DNA of 64,000 nt, taken from the NCBI GenBank assembly GCA_026120035.1, contig JALRME010000001.1:248001-312000 (forward strand), written 5' to 3'. A program made the position numbers and the translations under genes. Shown in pieces: positions 22,701 through 32,922 of this stretch; the first letter of the stretch is position 1, and each line of letters opens with the position of its first letter. This DNA comes from Coleophoma eucalyptorum (lineage: Eukaryota > Ascomycota > Leotiomycetes > Helotiales > Dermateaceae). The notes under the pieces were generated by a model. The model worked only from the letters and a program-made list of their open reading frames with translations. It had not been told where the DNA came from and made no database searches.

Positions 22701-24965
22701 ATAGAGCCGCATGCATAAGCAGCAGCAACTTCTCCTGAGGAATGTCCAACTATAGCTGCTGGTTGCACTTTCCAATTTCTCAAAAGATCGATTAGTCCGA
22801 TCTGAATTGCCGTACAGCAAGGCTGAGAGAATTCTGCCTGGGAAAGACGACTTTGGCCGCTTGGGCGTAGTATCTCATCTAGATAAAATAAGCCCTAACA
22901 ATCCGATTGAGTGGCTTTGAGGAATCTTACCTCGCAGATTCCAGTCCGGAGCATCTGGTAACTGAGACAAGGCGATATCGAGTGCACGCAGACTTTCTTG
23001 AAAGCAGGGTTCATTTTCAATCAGACTTTTGCCCATCTGAGCCCACTGAGCTCCTTGACCTGTGAAGGTGAACACAATACTAGGAGACTGGCCTATTTTA
23101 ATGTTTGGTGATGGCACAAGAGGGTCTAATTCGGATGCTATACAAAATGAACGGAATGGAAGCAGCTCTCTCTTTGCACTTAAGGAATAACTCATGTCCA
23201 AAAGTGAGTTTGGGTTCGTACTCAAGTAAGAATCATGTTTTTCGATTGATCGGCGCAAGGAATCTGGATGTTTAGCAGAGAATATAAGAAGGTGTGGACG
23301 TTCCTCATCGACCTGGCCTACCATACGATGCTGGTTTAGTTTCCATGAGTCCGCAGATTCGAGGAGGGCCTAGAAAATCTTTTAATATGCTGGATTTATT
23401 TCAGTTAACAGTCTGAAAACGTACGAAAGCATTTGAGCCAGATATTCCAAAAGAATTGACACCAACTCTTTCAAGTCGGTCATCTGGCCAGGGCATAGCG
23501 CGGAGCGGGACTCTTAAATTTGCCTTTTCGAACGGGACTGGGAATAGAAGTTAAAATCCAGGAGAAACCAAAAATAGAGAAAACTGCTGTGTTACTTTTT
23601 GGATTAGGCTTTTTGAAGTTGATGTTTGGAGGTATCGTCTTCCTTTCAAGAGCTAATACCATTTTGATGACAGAAGTGAGCCCTGAAGCTCCCTCTGAAT
23701 GGCCAAGATTGGGTTTGACCTAATTTTAAAGTATATTCTTAGGAAAGTCCACTTCCTTTAGCAGCAATAACTAACCGATCCGATGATAATTCCATGCTGG
23801 CCAAATACATTTGCTACCGCAGCTGCCTCTAGAGGATCACCAACCTATATATTGCGGTATCAGCTCTGAGCGATTGTGCTGGCTTCGATTATATAAAATT
23901 GAATTACATACCTTCGTACCTGTCCCATGGCATTCTATCATCGCAGTCTTGGAGTAATCACTTATGCCAGCAATATTGTGGCCTTTTCTGATAAGGGCTT
24001 CATGGCTTTCCGTGCTCGGCAGAGTCAAACCGGGAGTCTTGCCATCAGAGTTAACACAAGTTGATCTTATAACTGCGCGCACTGTATCACCATCCCGTAT
24101 GGCATCGCTCAATGGTTTAATATAGAGTGCTGATATTGCTTCACCTCGTGCATAGCCGTCTGCGTCTGCATCAAATGTCTTACATGACCCCGTGGGAGAC
24201 AAGATACCTTGCTCAGACATGGCCACAGTTGCTCGAGGAGATATGATTATATTGCTAGCGGCAATAATCGCAGATGTACAATCTCCATTACGAATGGCTT
24301 GTGCAGCCTCGTGGAGGGCGGTTAATGAAGCTGAGCATGCGTTTTTAATAGTCATACTAATTGAGTTACATAAAATCTTTAACCGCTACACCTTGAGCCT
24401 GGAAAATGACGTACCTAGGTCCTTTGAAATCGAACTCGTAGGAAATTCGGTTTGCAGCCACAAAATCAGAAGTACCTGTTAGACGATAATCGTGCACATG
24501 CTGCGCATCTTTCATGTCGAGATCCAGCCAGTCCTCTCCAAAGTTACCTACATAACAACCAATATTCTTACCACGCCAGCCTCTTGCTCCAGAGCTCTCC
24601 AAACACTCATAAACAACTTCAAGCAACAATCTCTGCTGTGGATCCATTGCCTCCGCTTCTTGCTGTGTCATGGACCAAAATGAAGCATCGATCGCTGCAA
24701 GATCAAGATCTTCTAGGAAATAACCATACTCTGTACTGACGTGTCCTGCTTTTCCAGGACCATACCACGCGTTAACATTATAGCGATTCTTGGGAACACG
24801 GCATCGACCAGACCGTCGGTTGACAAGTAGTCCCCAAAATGAATCAGCACTGCGGATGCCACCTGGCAATCTCATGGCCATGCCCACAATTGCAATAGGC
24901 TCCATCTCCGAGTCGTTACTATTTTCCATTTGGCCGTTGAAATCTGACAGGGTTTCCCTGTTCAT
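16715..24965 (-). CDS. highly reducing type I polyketide synthase (KS-AT-DH-MT-ER-KR-ACP)
   Basis: Sixteen exons join in frame to about 2486 aa: 24965-24415, 24356-23912, 23844-23776, 23719-23596, 23537-23425, 23369-22931, 22878-22423, 22371-20222, 20161-20065, 20011-19986, 19942-19097, 19046-18753, 18704-18630, 18586-18240, 18193-17716, 17665-16715. The KS has Cys about 191 (KNACSASL, in place of the usual TACSSS), His about 327 (ECHGTGTK) and His about 362 ([10 protein letters not shown]). The AT has GHSSGE (Ser about 627). The DH has His about 936 in [11 protein letters not shown] and Asp about 1103 in HPSVID. The methyltransferase has EIGAGTGG (about 1370), the ER SACGGVG (about 1876), the KR GGLGGLG (about 2087) with Tyr about 2228 (GQANYAS), and the ACP LGVDSL (Ser about 2425). 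There is no thioesterase or reductase, so release needs a partner. All catalytic residues are present and it is likely functional. The product should be a reduced, C-methylated chain. Confidence 0.92.
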
Positions 24966-25554
24966 ATCAGTAATTCCTTTTCAGTTAATATAGGTATATA
25001 TGCCTGCCTAGGAGGAAAGTATGGAAGAAGATCTGTTTGGAATAGCTTCTGTAGCACTAATTTTATGGAGGTTGACTTTTGCTGGTTCCTCGTGTGTTGA
25101 AACGAGGGAGAGTGATAAAGAAGTAGTCCTAGTAGCTATATATACGCTGTCATGCTGAGATCGTGGTTTCGGGGCGTATCTTGAGAATTACAATGATCGT
25201 CTTATCCTAGCACCAATCTGAGCTTATGTGCATTTTTGTCGATAGAGTTAAGCGGCATAGATAGCCAAGCCAACCATATCTAGGGGTAAATGCACTACTA
25301 CTCTACCCTAGCATAATTGATACACATTGACTAATCAAATGTGCCCACGTAATTCGTTCTTTTGATACATATGTACCGGCTTCCTAATCTTACTGTATCT
25401 TACATCTTACTATACCTCACTAGGGCTTATGAGGGGCACTTGGATAAGCATTGGCTTGACATTACAATCGCTCTTAAGTTTCGTCCTCCTCAATCCTTTA
25501 TAATTGATGGCTCACTTGTAAAATGGTGCTTTTTACAAGACTCGGTCTTTAACT
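24966..25554. promoter_or_regulatory. divergent promoter shared by the reducing PKS and the type III PKS
   Basis: A 589-base gap between the ATG of the PKS (24965, minus) and that of the type III PKS (25555, plus). It is A+T-rich with a tatatatac tract near 25138-25147. Divergent arrangement implies joint regulation. No operator could be named. Confidence 0.5.
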
Positions 25555-26830
25555 ATGTCGGCCCCAAGAGCGTTAACAGGGCTTTTCATAACTGGTCTAG
25601 CATCACAGTATCCACCATTCTTAAACAGATCCGAAGATTTTGAAAAACATGTCCAAAAGTGGTATGATGTCGACGAGCCAGGGTGTGCATAGATATCATT
25701 GAGTTGTTTCCGAGGCCGGATACTTACGCGTTGGATAGAATCAAAAGAGTTCTCCAACTGAGTCGTGCTAACGGCATCGAAGTCCGACCTTCCATACGAC
25801 CACTCGACGACCCATTTTACAACCGATCGGTCGCTCCGTTGCTCACAGAAATTGACGGGTTATTTCGCAAAGCTGGTGTCGATCTTACTACCCAAGCGTG
25901 CAAAAGAGCCATTAAGGAGTGGGGCGGCGACATCAACAGCATAACACACACGGTGGCTGTAACCTGTACAAGCGGAGGACATCCTGGTTTCGATCTTCTC
26001 GTCATTCAAAAGCTTGGACTACCTGCCGATACAGATAGGATATTGCTTAACGGCACTGGTTGCGCTGGCGGTCTTGCAGCTATCCGAGCTGCGGCTAATA
26101 TTGCGAGTGGCGCGTCTTTGAGAGGCAAAACTGCGAGAGTTCTGGTGTTTTCTTGTGAACTTGGTAGCACTTATTGTAGAAACGCACTTGATCAAGCCGT
26201 GGAGGATCCGGAAGAGATTATAATTGCACCGGCAGTATTCTCAGATGGTGCAGCAGCGCTTGTGCTGTGCAATGAGCATGCACCGGAAGCAAAGGACGAA
26301 GCAATATTTTCCATATTAGATTGGAAAACCACAGTTCTACCAAGAACAAACCACCACTCACTATATCTTCCTACAGAAAGTGGTATGTCATGAAAATTTC
26401 TTCTCTGGCGTAATAATATCAATGCCCTGGCTTACACTAAGTATCAGGGTTAAAAATCTCCACAAGCCAAGAAATTCACCCTTTGATATCTGGACAAATC
26501 CATGACATATTTCAAACTATGCTAAGATCGAACTTACCCCAAGACGAAATTGAGAATTGGGACCCAATGAAAATTGATTGGGCCTTGCATCCCGACGGCC
26601 GAGGACTTTTACAGGGGGTCCAGCATTCTATGGATCTTACCGATGATCAACTACGGGCCTCCCACGAAATCTATAGAACGAGAGGTAATTCCCAAAGTGC
26701 AACAATTTTAATGGTCCTTGATAAACTCCGAACAATGGGTAGTGGCAGAGATAACGTTGTTGCATGTAGCAATGGACCCGGCTTAACCGTTGAGATGAAT
26801 CTCATGAAGCGTTGCCGCAAAGTTTCTTAA
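25555..26830 (+). CDS. type III polyketide synthase (chalcone/stilbene synthase family)
   Basis: Three exons (25555-25682, 25739-26382, 26448-26830) join to about 384 aa, the usual length. The catalytic triad is complete: Cys about 151 in LLNGTGCAGG, His about 305 in WALHPDG, and Asn about 338 in RTRGNSQSA, close in position to Cys164-His303-Asn336 of plant chalcone synthase. NGIEVRPSIRP is the normal N-terminal signature. Two loops differ from the common form: HPDG where HPGG is usual, and ACSNGPGLTVEM where the GFGPG loop usually has Phe. The family extends an acyl-CoA starter with malonyl-CoA on one active site and cyclises it to resorcinols, pyrones or phloroglucinols in the cytosol. The divergent reducing PKS has no release domain and could supply the starter. 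The first intron has a GTGTGC donor, which is less usual. Confidence 0.88.
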
Positions 26831-27588
26831 TATCAAGCAGCAATGGAGGCCGGGATCCTGCCTCATGGCTAGCGTTAACTAGGGTAGGGGGTTCACCAAA
26901 AGACGGTAGAGTAAAGACGTTACTGTTGTTGATGCTGTTACTGCTGTATAAGTTAAACACCTTGTTCTGAGTTAAGCACAAACGGTTCTTTTGGTGGCCC
27001 AGGGAATACCATTTAGTTAGGTGCCGATATGAGTCCCAATGACCCTCCCCCAATGCATTTGCTGCAAGCCGAGACCAGTGTGCGGTGATGGTCACGTGTT
27101 ATACTTTCGACAAAACCTCGGGCCACAACAGACTCGGTGACTAAATGCCAAGACGACAGGCAGAGAACTACACGGTGCTTTGTGCCTGTCGCCGGGCTGC
27201 ATTTGTTGGAATTGTCGGTACTCGGTACCCCGACAGCGCCGTGTCAGCTGCCCAGACACCAAAAATAATTTATCTAATCTCAATCTTATCAGATCCGAGA
27301 AGAATCACTCATCTATCCCTCCTACTTCCGTATCCACTTCTTCCTGCATCGGGAACATAACTCCGCTCACGACAATTTGTATCTGCAGACCGTCGCTTGG
27401 CACTTAACGATCCTCTTCTCCAAGTCGTGTGTTGCTCGGGGGCAATAGGAAAGATCAGATGCTGAATTTGATAGCCATGTGCCCACCTTTATTACTTAAA
27501 CCCGGTTGTCCCTTCGTAGTTCTCTTTCTTCCCCTTCATATTCTCTGCCATTCATATCAACAGCCATCTGTATACAATAGTCGGAAAA
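26831..27588. other. gap, promoter and leader of the MFS gene
   Basis: About 760 bases with no supported gene. The pyrimidine-rich stretch from about 27300 to 27560 just before the ATG at 27589 is typical of a fungal 5' leader. Confidence 0.45.
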
Positions 27589-29373
27589 ATGGCCCCGGAG
27601 CCCGAGAAGATTGCCCAGGTCGGCGATGAAGGGCTTTCAGATCTTTCGGGCAAAGATGTCATCGAGGTCACCCAGAAGGCGGAGCCAACAGAATCAGATG
27701 CGGAAAGAAAAGAGGTACCATTGGGGTATAGAATGATTGCTGTCGCCATTGTTTCCGCTATTGGATTTGGTTCCTCGTGGGGGACGGGTATCACTGGAGC
27801 TATGAAGTCGACCCTTAAGAAACAGCTGGCCATCAATAATACGCAATACTCTCTACTCTCTGCCAGTGAAGACTTCATGGTTACTGTCCTGATTTTGTTC
27901 TCAGGACTGTGGACTGATAAGGTTGGCGGTGCTGGTAAGTATCTGTCGACTAATAGAGACTATCGTGTCTAAGTAACCACAATAGGCGCAATTTTGTATG
28001 GCAACATCATATACACCATAGGATCAATCTTAATTGCAGCTGCTTGCCAAGTACGCTCGTTCAAGTTCATGATTGGCGGCGAGGTTATAATGGCTTTTGG
28101 GGATATTGCAACCCAGATTGCGCAATACAAAATGTTCTGTCAGTACTGATATGATGACTGTCAGATGTTGGTGTGCTGATTGCCACTTCTTTAGCATCCT
28201 GGTTCCCACCGAATAATGGCTTTGCTTCAACTCTTGCTTTCGAGCTCGCCCTTCGCAAAATTGGTGCGTTTATTGGAAAGGCATCCGCTAATATAATATC
28301 TAAAAAAACGGGCGACTTCGCCTGGGTATATTGGATATCGAGTTTTATGAACATCTTCACCAACTTCCTCACCCTCATCTTCTGGGTGTTCAACAACTAT
28401 GCCACAAAAAAATACGGCGGAAGGAGGGACCCCGCCACTGGAGAAGTACTACAAGAGAAGACCAAGAAACTCAATGCCAAAAAGCTCTTCGAGCTGCCGT
28501 GGGCATTTTGGGCAGTCCTGGTCTTCTCCTTGTTCGAGACAAGTACTGCATCGGTGTTTACAGCCAATGCTACTGAGTTTGCCGAGCAAAGGTTTAATAC
28601 CAACAGTATTACTGCTGGTTGGTATTCCAGTCTCATTCAATATGCAGGATTCTTCCTGGTGCCTATTATCGGTCTTACTGTCGATTTTCTCGGTCACCGT
28701 ATAACTCTTAGTGAGTAATCTTCTCCAGCTAGCTTATTTCATATCAACTGACGCAATATCTGCAGTGGCCATTGCTGGAGTTGGTGTATTCATATCTATG
28801 GCCCTCGTCGCATTCGCAACCACCCATTCTGGTACAGCTGCAGCATTTGGAATCTACGCCGTTGCCCTTTGTATTGGTCCTACTGTAATTATCGACAGTA
28901 TTCGTACTCTCGTATGGGATCACTCATCCTTCGGAACTGCATATTCCTGCAAGATTGCTATGAACAATGCGTGAGTGTATGCATTTATGTTCAGAGCCTC
29001 GTGCTAATTTGTCTTCAGGATGAACATAATCGTAAGCATTATATGCGGAGTAGTCCAAGACCACGACAATAATTCATATAACCATGTGACGATAGTCTAT
29101 CTTATCGATTCGTCTCTGTCACTCGTGGTGTCCATTATGTTAATTTTTCTTTCGTATAAGTTTGTCGATCTGGGGAACCTTCAATGGGGACGTAAGAAAC
29201 GCATCACAAATGGAGCTCGAATAAATGAGAGAAAACTTCTCTTTTATAGCGACCAGCACTGGCCTAGGAACAAGAAGATATCGATGGCGTGCTTCGGTTG
29301 TCTCGTACTCCTTATAATAGGAAGCTGGTGTGCATATATTTGGGGTGCCATAACAGGAAACAATGATGGATAA
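27589..29373 (+). CDS. major facilitator superfamily transporter
   Basis: Five exons (27589-27934, 27986-28138, 28195-28710, 28766-28970, 29019-29373) join in frame to about 524 aa. A charged cytosolic N-terminus of about 45 residues is followed by some 12 hydrophobic segments. Examples are MIAVAIVSAIGFGSSW, ILYGNIIYTIGSILIAAACQ, WVYWISSFMNIFTNFLTLIF, MAIAGVGVFISMALVAFA and the last ISMACFGCLVLLIIGSW. MFS-like loop features are LWTDKVGG after helix 2 and DFLGHR in the second half. The second-intron region looks like an independent reading frame but splices cleanly (TTC T|CA TCC). It resembles the MFSD1-like group rather than classical drug exporters, so substrate is open. Its position beside the two PKS genes suggests product export. 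Confidence 0.8.
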
Positions 29374-31167
29374 GTTGAGGCACGAGGCTTGCTTCTTGAT
29401 TTGAAGGTATAAATCATTTTGGATCAATCCGCTGCACTGACAGGGGCAACATCAAATATATAATCAAGTTGGATAATTGTAATTTTATTTACACCCCATC
29501 ATGTTTTTTATCATAAACACTTTAAGTTCATTCAAATAGTCAGCACGAACTATATATACCTGCGATACATCACTAGACCGTCAACAAGCACTACTACATA
29601 AAGGAGTCGTGGTAAATGTGAATACCCTACGGATAAGCAACCAACTAGCTTTGTAAAACAACCCTGAAAGCATTTTTATGTTGGACTATAATCCATTATC
29701 CTCCACCACCAAAAGGAAATATCGAACGCTTGCAGATCAATTTTTGGATAGTATCGTATTGTAGTAACGGCTGCGGAAGTATGTAGTTGCTTGGCCGGTA
29801 CTAGCCCGGTAATGCTAACAAACTATTGATGAATATGTCATCAAGATGACCATGTGAAACTACAGCGGACGCTGCCAAGCCTGACTTCACTGTACGGCCT
29901 GCGGTGGAAAATATTTCCGAGGTCTGTAGCTCTTAGTTACATCGCTTTAAAACTCAGGTGATCAAAATAATTACTTTTCAGTTTTGTTAGCTTCATAAAT
30001 TGTAGCTCTCATGTTTAAACTCACCAAATGCAAATGTAAATCCTAAACCAAGCACAATACCGTAGCCATAACTCTGGCTTAATGGCAGCACAGATACCAT
30101 ATTATCGTCAACTAGGCTGGGTCTAATACTGTTCCAATTGGGAGATTTGCTTTCCTTCCAACGCTGAAGACGTTCAATGGGACGGAGAAGATTGATATAT
30201 TAATTGTACTGTGAGCTGTCTCTTAGATCAATTTAAGGGTCACTACGACAATATATACAAGTTCGCTATCCTTTAATATCCATCATACCGCCCATTGCTC
30301 GATAGCAGTACTGTTATGATGCAAATCTTACAATGTCAAGATAATACATCGGTTACAGAACATCACTTCGCAGGCGATAATGAAGATAAGAGAGATAAGA
30401 GATCACATAGGATTAGTACTGTACAAGGATGGCCATAGGATAGGTCGAGCATGAGGAGTAATAAATTTCTGCTCCTTTTAGTTTATTCTGCTCGGTTTTC
30501 AAGCATGATATAGTGCCGTTATCTTTACGAAATGTGCAGAATCTAGAAAGCGTGTTAAACTGTTGAACAATCACGACAATGTAAGAGGAGATGTCGCGTG
30601 ATCGGACACAACCACTGCAAGGCAATTGCTACTCGCTTGTTTACAAAATGGCCGTACGTAAGCATGCCCAGAACAGAGAAAGGCCTCGCAAACCTGGACG
30701 CTTGGGTTTAAAATTTTACGCTTCAAGCTATTGTGGGTCTGTATCGTAGCCGTCAGGGTCGCCGGGGGCCGTAGGAAGTCTTCGCCATCGCCGTCGCCTT
30801 GCAAGCCAAAACCAAGCCTAAGGCCAAAAACTCAGTGGTAATGCCGTTGTTGGACTTTCCTCGCCCAATTTATGAGCGAAAAGTGGCGCGTTCTCTATCC
30901 CAGTGAGTTTGCTGTAATGGGTCTTCTGCATGATAGGGCATTGCTAGATGGAAATACCGAGTATATATATCAACAACTCTGCAGTCCTAAACGCTTTTAT
31001 GTATCTGGTTGTCACTTGATTTATTCCTTTTCCACTAAATTCATACTCAGTCGTCTGAGTGTCTTTCAACCTTCACGTGACATATCGCAATCCAGTTAGG
31101 ATTTCCTTTTTATGTTCGTGTAAACCGTAGGGGCTAATGCAGTATAGAAAGGCTACAAAGTGTTGAT
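29374..31167. other. gene-poor gap, about 1.8 kb
   Basis: A+T-rich, with only short frames that resemble nothing I recognise (for example on the minus strand at 30413-30625 and 30571-30804). No transposon ends or tRNA were seen. Its right end should hold the former promoter of the urea amidolyase gene. Confidence 0.5.
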
Positions 31168-32922
31168 ATGCAACCCCAGCCGGGGCTTCCAATCACAATT
31201 ACGGACTGGATAGTACACCAAGCCCGTAGTGATGGCTTAGATCGATTGCTTCACCTTCGAGCATCACTAGACGCTTCTGACCCTGCATGGATCTCCATTG
31301 CGACTCCTGAGCAGCTTGAAGCACAATGGACATTACTAAAGCAATTGGAAGTACAAGGAGCTATATTACCCTTGTATGGCGTGCCGTTTGCTGCTAAAGA
31401 TAATATTGATATTGATGGATTTACCACAACTGCAGCCTGTCCTGACTTCGCGTATGAGGCAACAGAAGACGCACAGGTCGTCAACGAATTAAGAAGGGCT
31501 GGTGCGATTGTGATGGGAAAAACAAATCTCGATCAATTTGCTACTGGTCTAGTTGGGACACGATCTCCATATGGAGTTGTTCCAAATAGCTTCAATGATA
31601 AATATGTCTGTGGCGGCTCGAGTTCCGGATCTGCCTCAGTTGTCGCTCGCGGACTTGTCCCATTCGCACTCGGGACAGACACTGCTGGATCAGGTCGAGT
31701 CCCTGCAGGATTTAATAACATCATTGGACTCAAACCAACTCGAGGTCTTTTGAGTGCCAGGGGAGTTGTGCCCGCCTGTCGCAGTTTGGATTGTGTTTCG
31801 ATATTCGCGCTGACACTAGAGGATGCGCAACTCGTGCTTAAATCTGCTGCAGCATATGACGAGAAAGATTCCTTCTCTCGAGCCTTGCCGGACCAGTTTC
31901 TAGAGAGCCAATATAGTCCTGCCATACCCCAAATTACAATTTGCAGCGATCCACAATGGTACGGGGCCACAGAACATAGCCAGGCCTACGCATCTGCTTT
32001 AGGCAATGCAGCTGCATCAGGATGGAATCTTGTTCCAACAGACTTCACACTACTCTTTGACCTCACCAGCCTTCTTTATGAGGGGCCTTGGGTAGCAGAA
32101 CGCTATGCTGCTATTAAAAGTTTCATCGATCAGCCGAATATTTCAATGGATCCTGTAGTCACTGTAATAATCAACAAGGCACATCAATTCACATCCGTAG
32201 ACGTCTTTGAAAACAAAAACCTTCGTCGAGATATAACTCGGAAGATTGAACAGTCCTTTGGCAAATTCGACGCGATACTAGTGCCAACCACCCCTACTTT
32301 TCCCACAATTCAACAGCTTATTGAGGAGCCGATACTCGAGAATTCTAGGCTTGGAACGTATACAAACTTTGTTAATTTCTTAGATTGGTCGGCGATCTCA
32401 ATCCCTGCAGGCTTTCGTGCTGATGGCCTGCCTTTTGGAGTGACACTGATCTCAACAACATGGCAAGAGCAGAAGCTTTTGGCACTTGGCGATACATTTC
32501 TCTCTGGCTCTCAAATACCCAGGAGATTGGGTTGTACACAGACACCAGTTCAAAACTTTGTTACACCGAAAATAACTTCTGTATCCAAAACACTACTTGC
32601 AGTTGTTGGAGCACATCTTTCTGGCTTGCCATTAAATCACCAATTGGTACAGATCGGCGGGGAGCTGTTCTCGATTGCCACAACATCACCCAATTACCGA
32701 TTCTACAAGCTGAAACCCGACCCTGAAGTACCGGCTATCCGACCTGCTTTGAAGCGAGTGTCAAATGGACGCACAGGGTTTGAAATCGAACTTGAGATAT
32801 GGAACATTCCAACTCAAGAATTATCCAAATTTTCCCGGTCGATTGTATCACCACTTCTTGTCGGGCCTATAGAGCTTTTCGATGGAACGTGGGTAAATGG
32901 ATTTTTGTATGCAAAAGAGTAA
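31168..32922 (+). CDS. allophanate-hydrolase domain frame, still open (part of the urea amidolyase relic)
   Basis: A 584-codon frame covers the amidase-signature domain plus the C-terminal allophanate hydrolase extension (to VNGFLYAKE). The Ser-cisSer-Lys triad looks complete: Lys about 77 (AAKDNID), the Ser cluster at 151-153 (GGSSSGSA) and Ser about 175 (GTDTAGSGR). If transcribed it could still make a free-standing allophanate hydrolase similar to bacterial AtzF. Whether that happens is inference; without a linked urea carboxylase its substrate supply would be unclear. The stop overlaps a GTAAGT donor-like site at 32919, and a 41-base intron to 32959 would keep the frame into the carboxylase part. 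Confidence 0.6.
   Translation: MQPQPGLPITITDWIVHQARSDGLDRLLHLRASLDASDPAWISIATPEQLEAQWTLLKQLEVQGAILPLYGVPFAAKDNIDIDGFTTTAACPDFAYEATEDAQVVNELRRAGAIVMGKTNLDQFATGLVGTRSPYGVVPNSFNDKYVCGGSSSGSASVVARGLVPFALGTDTAGSGRVPAGFNNIIGLKPTRGLLSARGVVPACRSLDCVSIFALTLEDAQLVLKSAAAYDEKDSFSRALPDQFLESQYSPAIPQITICSDPQWYGATEHSQAYASALGNAAASGWNLVPTDFTLLFDLTSLLYEGPWVAERYAAIKSFIDQPNISMDPVVTVIINKAHQFTSVDVFENKNLRRDITRKIEQSFGKFDAILVPTTPTFPTIQQLIEEPILENSRLGTYTNFVNFLDWSAISIPAGFRADGLPFGVTLISTTWQEQKLLALGDTFLSGSQIPRRLGCTQTPVQNFVTPKITSVSKTLLAVVGAHLSGLPLNHQLVQIGGELFSIATTSPNYRFYKLKPDPEVPAIRPALKRVSNGRTGFEIELEIWNIPTQELSKFSRSIVSPLLVGPIELFDGTWVNGFLYAKE

Noticed and set aside
23425..23662. Apparent frameshift in the PKS KS domain
   Set aside because: A GTAACA...CCCAG intron (23595-23538) restores [15 protein letters not shown] in frame.
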